Assembly: GCA_016201195.1 (NCBI GenBank)
Contig: JACQDI010000615.1
Location: forward strand, 1-5,571
Reading direction: 5' to 3'
Origin: Acidobacteriota bacterium
GTDB lineage: Bacteria; Acidobacteriota; Terriglobia; Bryobacterales; JACQDG01
DNA length: 5,571 bases
The position numbers and the translations under genes are program-made. Shown one piece after another: positions 5,156-5,571 of this stretch; the first letter of the stretch is position 1; each line of letters starts with the position of its first letter. The notes beneath the pieces are model-generated. The model saw nothing but the letters and a program-made list of their open reading frames with translations. It was not told the DNA's origin and ran no database searches.

Positions 5156-5571
5156 ATGCTCAAGGGCTTGGTTCTGGGGCTTGCGGTCGCAGTTGCAGCG
5201 GTGGCCGCCACCGACACTCCAACGGTGACTTTCAGCAAGGATGTAGCGCCGATCTTGCAGAAGAATTGCCAGGGATGCCATCGGCCGGGTGAACCCGCCC
5301 CGATGTCCCTGCTGAGCTATCAAGAAGCCCGTCCGTGGGCCAAGGCGATGAAAGAGGCGCTGCTGCTGAAGCGCATGCCGCCGTGGTTCGCCGATCCGCA
5401 CTCCGGCAAGAAGTTCGCCAATGACCGCTCGCTCTCGCAAACCGAGATCGAGACGCTGGTCGCCTGGGCTGACACCGGGGCCAAGGAAGGCAACCCCAAG
5501 GACCTCCCGCCGCCCAGGCAGTTCATCGAGGGCTGGAACATCGGCAAACCGGACGCCGTATTCGAGATGCC
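5156..5571 (+). CDS. secreted c-type cytochrome domain protein, N-terminal part (cut by window end)
   Basis: 138 complete codons are visible and the frame runs off the right edge. Residues 1-18 form a signal peptide (K3, then LVLGLAVAVAAVAA), so the protein is exported. A single haem c site, C-Q-G-C-H (Cys38, Cys41, His42), follows F-S-K-D-V-A-P-I-L-Q-K-N. Met74 in KRMPPW is a plausible distal haem ligand. The pattern HRPGEPAPMSLLSYQEARPW, then MPPWFADP, then NDRSLSQTEIETLVAWADTGA, then EGWNIGKPDAVFEMP, is typical of secreted cytochromes in Acidobacteria and Planctomycetes. In these a copper type II ascorbate-dependent monooxygenase-like beta domain often follows; that part would lie outside the window and is inferred. 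The ATG at 5156 has an excellent ribosome binding site, GGAGGG (5144-5149), 6 bases upstream. It is divergent from the fucosidase operon with no evident functional link. A likely role is periplasmic electron transfer or redox chemistry. Confidence 0.88.
   Translation, partial: MLKGLVLGLAVAVAAVAATDTPTVTFSKDVAPILQKNCQGCHRPGEPAPMSLLSYQEARPWAKAMKEALLLKRMPPWFADPHSGKKFANDRSLSQTEIETLVAWADTGAKEGNPKDLPPPRQFIEGWNIGKPDAVFEM

Overview
The window looks like a piece of a GC-rich bacterial chromosome. The best guess is an acidobacterium of the Solibacter/Bryobacter type or a close relative. This rests on the kinds of proteins present: a secreted GH29 fucosidase, a large Ig-fold envelope protein and a secreted c-type cytochrome of the 'CHRPGEPAPMSLL / MPPWFADP' type. 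No rRNA or other marker gene is present, so the assignment is an inference.

Left edge (1-122). A short plus-strand remnant of an IS91-like (HUH/Y2) transposase runs in from outside the window. Its recognisable homology stops at about base 99, just before the expected metal-binding HUH motif. A perfect 8-bp inverted repeat (98-122) sits on the junction. The stop codon of the next gene, which is on the minus strand, lies inside the transposase-like DNA.

Minus strand, 90-1649. A 519-residue membrane-anchored or exported protein of unknown function, with an Ig-like domain near each end and an unrecognised middle. Its 59-base upstream leader (1650-1708) contains three adjacent hairpins, the last of which overlaps the ribosome binding site.

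Minus strand, 1793-5060. A compact three-gene operon, transcribed right to left: secreted alpha-L-fucosidase (GH29), a secreted beta-rich protein of unknown function, and a DapA-superfamily enzyme that best matches 5-dehydro-4-deoxyglucarate dehydratase. Both gene junctions are 4-base start/stop overlaps (GTGA and ATGA), so the three are probably co-translated. The likely theme is trimming of fucosylated, perhaps acidic, glycans outside the cytoplasm, coupled to intracellular breakdown of a keto-deoxy sugar acid.

Right edge (5061-5571). A 95-base AT-richer divergent promoter region is followed by the start of a plus-strand secreted c-type cytochrome gene cut off by the window end. No tRNA, rRNA, CRISPR array or complete insertion sequence was seen.
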